Positions 63,623-64,000 of a DNA stretch of 64,000 nucleotides are shown here, piece after piece. Each line of letters begins with the position of its first letter. Position 1 is the stretch's first letter. Source of the DNA: Butyricimonas synergistica DSM 23225 (GTDB lineage Bacteria > Bacteroidota > Bacteroidia > Bacteroidales > Marinifilaceae); NCBI RefSeq assembly GCF_000379665.1, contig NZ_KB903360.1:808175-872174 (forward strand), read 5' to 3'. Below the pieces are notes generated by a model, which was given only the letters and a program-made list of their open reading frames with translations, made no database searches and had not been told where the DNA came from. The position numbers and the translations under genes are program-made.

Positions 63623-64000
63623 ATGAGACGATTAATTTCACGATACAGTATATTGCTCGTGTTTTGTGTATTGACCGGGTGTAATGATTTCTTGGAAGAA
63701 ACCAGTCAGAGCGAGGTGCGTCCTTCCACGGTAGAGGAGTTGTACCAGGTGATGCTGGGAGAGGCTTACCCGAGAATGACGAGTTTGAATGGCGATATTA
63801 TAATGCCTTATCTGGAGTTGCTCACGGACAACATGCAATTTAATGATGTGGTTAGTGGGAACGAAGCGGTATTGAACCTGGTAGAAAAGTTCAGGCCTAT
63901 TTTCTCGTGGAAAAAAGAGATGTATGAAGAGTGTGCCTTGGTGAACGGAATGGGGACCTGGGATCTTTATTATAGCCGGATTTGCGGGTGTAATGTGGTG
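63623..64000 (+). CDS. SusD/RagB lipoprotein (locus C), C-terminus off the window
   Basis: The ATG at 63623 opens a frame that runs to the right edge (126 codons seen). The signal MRRLISRYSILLVFCVLTGC gives a lipid cysteine at residue 20. The mature start NDFLEETSQSEVRPSTVEEL is typical of SusD. It follows susC by 10 nt and must be its partner. Only the N-terminal quarter is visible, so domains cannot be checked further. Confidence 0.85.
   Translation, partial: MRRLISRYSILLVFCVLTGCNDFLEETSQSEVRPSTVEELYQVMLGEAYPRMTSLNGDIIMPYLELLTDNMQFNDVVSGNEAVLNLVEKFRPIFSWKKEMYEECALVNGMGTWDLYYSRICGCNVV

Overview
The window looks like a stretch of a Bacteroidales chromosome, most likely an Odoribacteraceae-type gut anaerobe such as Butyricimonas or Odoribacter. 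That placement is inferred from gene content, not from a database search. Support comes from three SusC/SusD loci each with an ECF sigma factor and FecR anti-sigma, many lipoproteins, promoters of the Bacteroidetes TTTG-N19-21-TAnnTTTG type, an S46 dipeptidyl-peptidase, a fimbrillin-like lipoprotein, and a DksA-like protein with a degraded zinc finger. No rRNA, tRNA, CRISPR array or complete insertion sequence was seen.

Left part (1-25,100). A minus-strand block carries ileS, a DksA/TraR regulator and lspA, followed after a terminator by a tandem-thioredoxin exported protein cut by the window edge. The IleRS carries the unusual GIHH signature instead of HIGH. Next come a 1142-residue membrane protein (ABC-2-like permease, inactive M1-like region, golvesin-like end), a small secreted protein, and a BACON lipoprotein with a long structured leader. 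A decayed gene, a small lipoprotein, an aspartate kinase / GT2 / GT-C mannosyltransferase-like operon, an Rpn-type nuclease and a fimbrillin-like lipoprotein follow. After these lie fbp, an ADP-forming acyl-CoA synthetase, a membrane protein and a flavodoxin.

Middle part (25,100-49,300). Housekeeping genes rpsP-rimM and the B12-dependent ribonucleotide reductase precede locus A: sigma, FecR, SusC, SusD, fasciclin-like lipoprotein, small lipoprotein, S46 peptidase. Then come rnr, a threonine-dehydrogenase-type epimerase, rnhA, a TlpA-like thioredoxin lipoprotein, a GNAT acetyltransferase, and a large orphan protein with S1-like and Schlafen/AlbA_2-like regions.

Right part (49,300-64,000). Locus B repeats the order of locus A (FecR, SusC, SusD, fasciclin-like, small lipoprotein), but its sigma gene is divergent and it lacks the peptidase. 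Locus C (sigma, FecR, SusC, start of SusD) runs off the right edge. The expected logic of each locus is that substrate binding to the SusC N-terminal STN domain signals through FecR to release the sigma factor, which activates susC. In all three loci a hairpin lies between fecR and susC, fitting separate control of the regulator and uptake genes. The S46 peptidase in locus A suggests peptides rather than glycans as cargo; this is inference.
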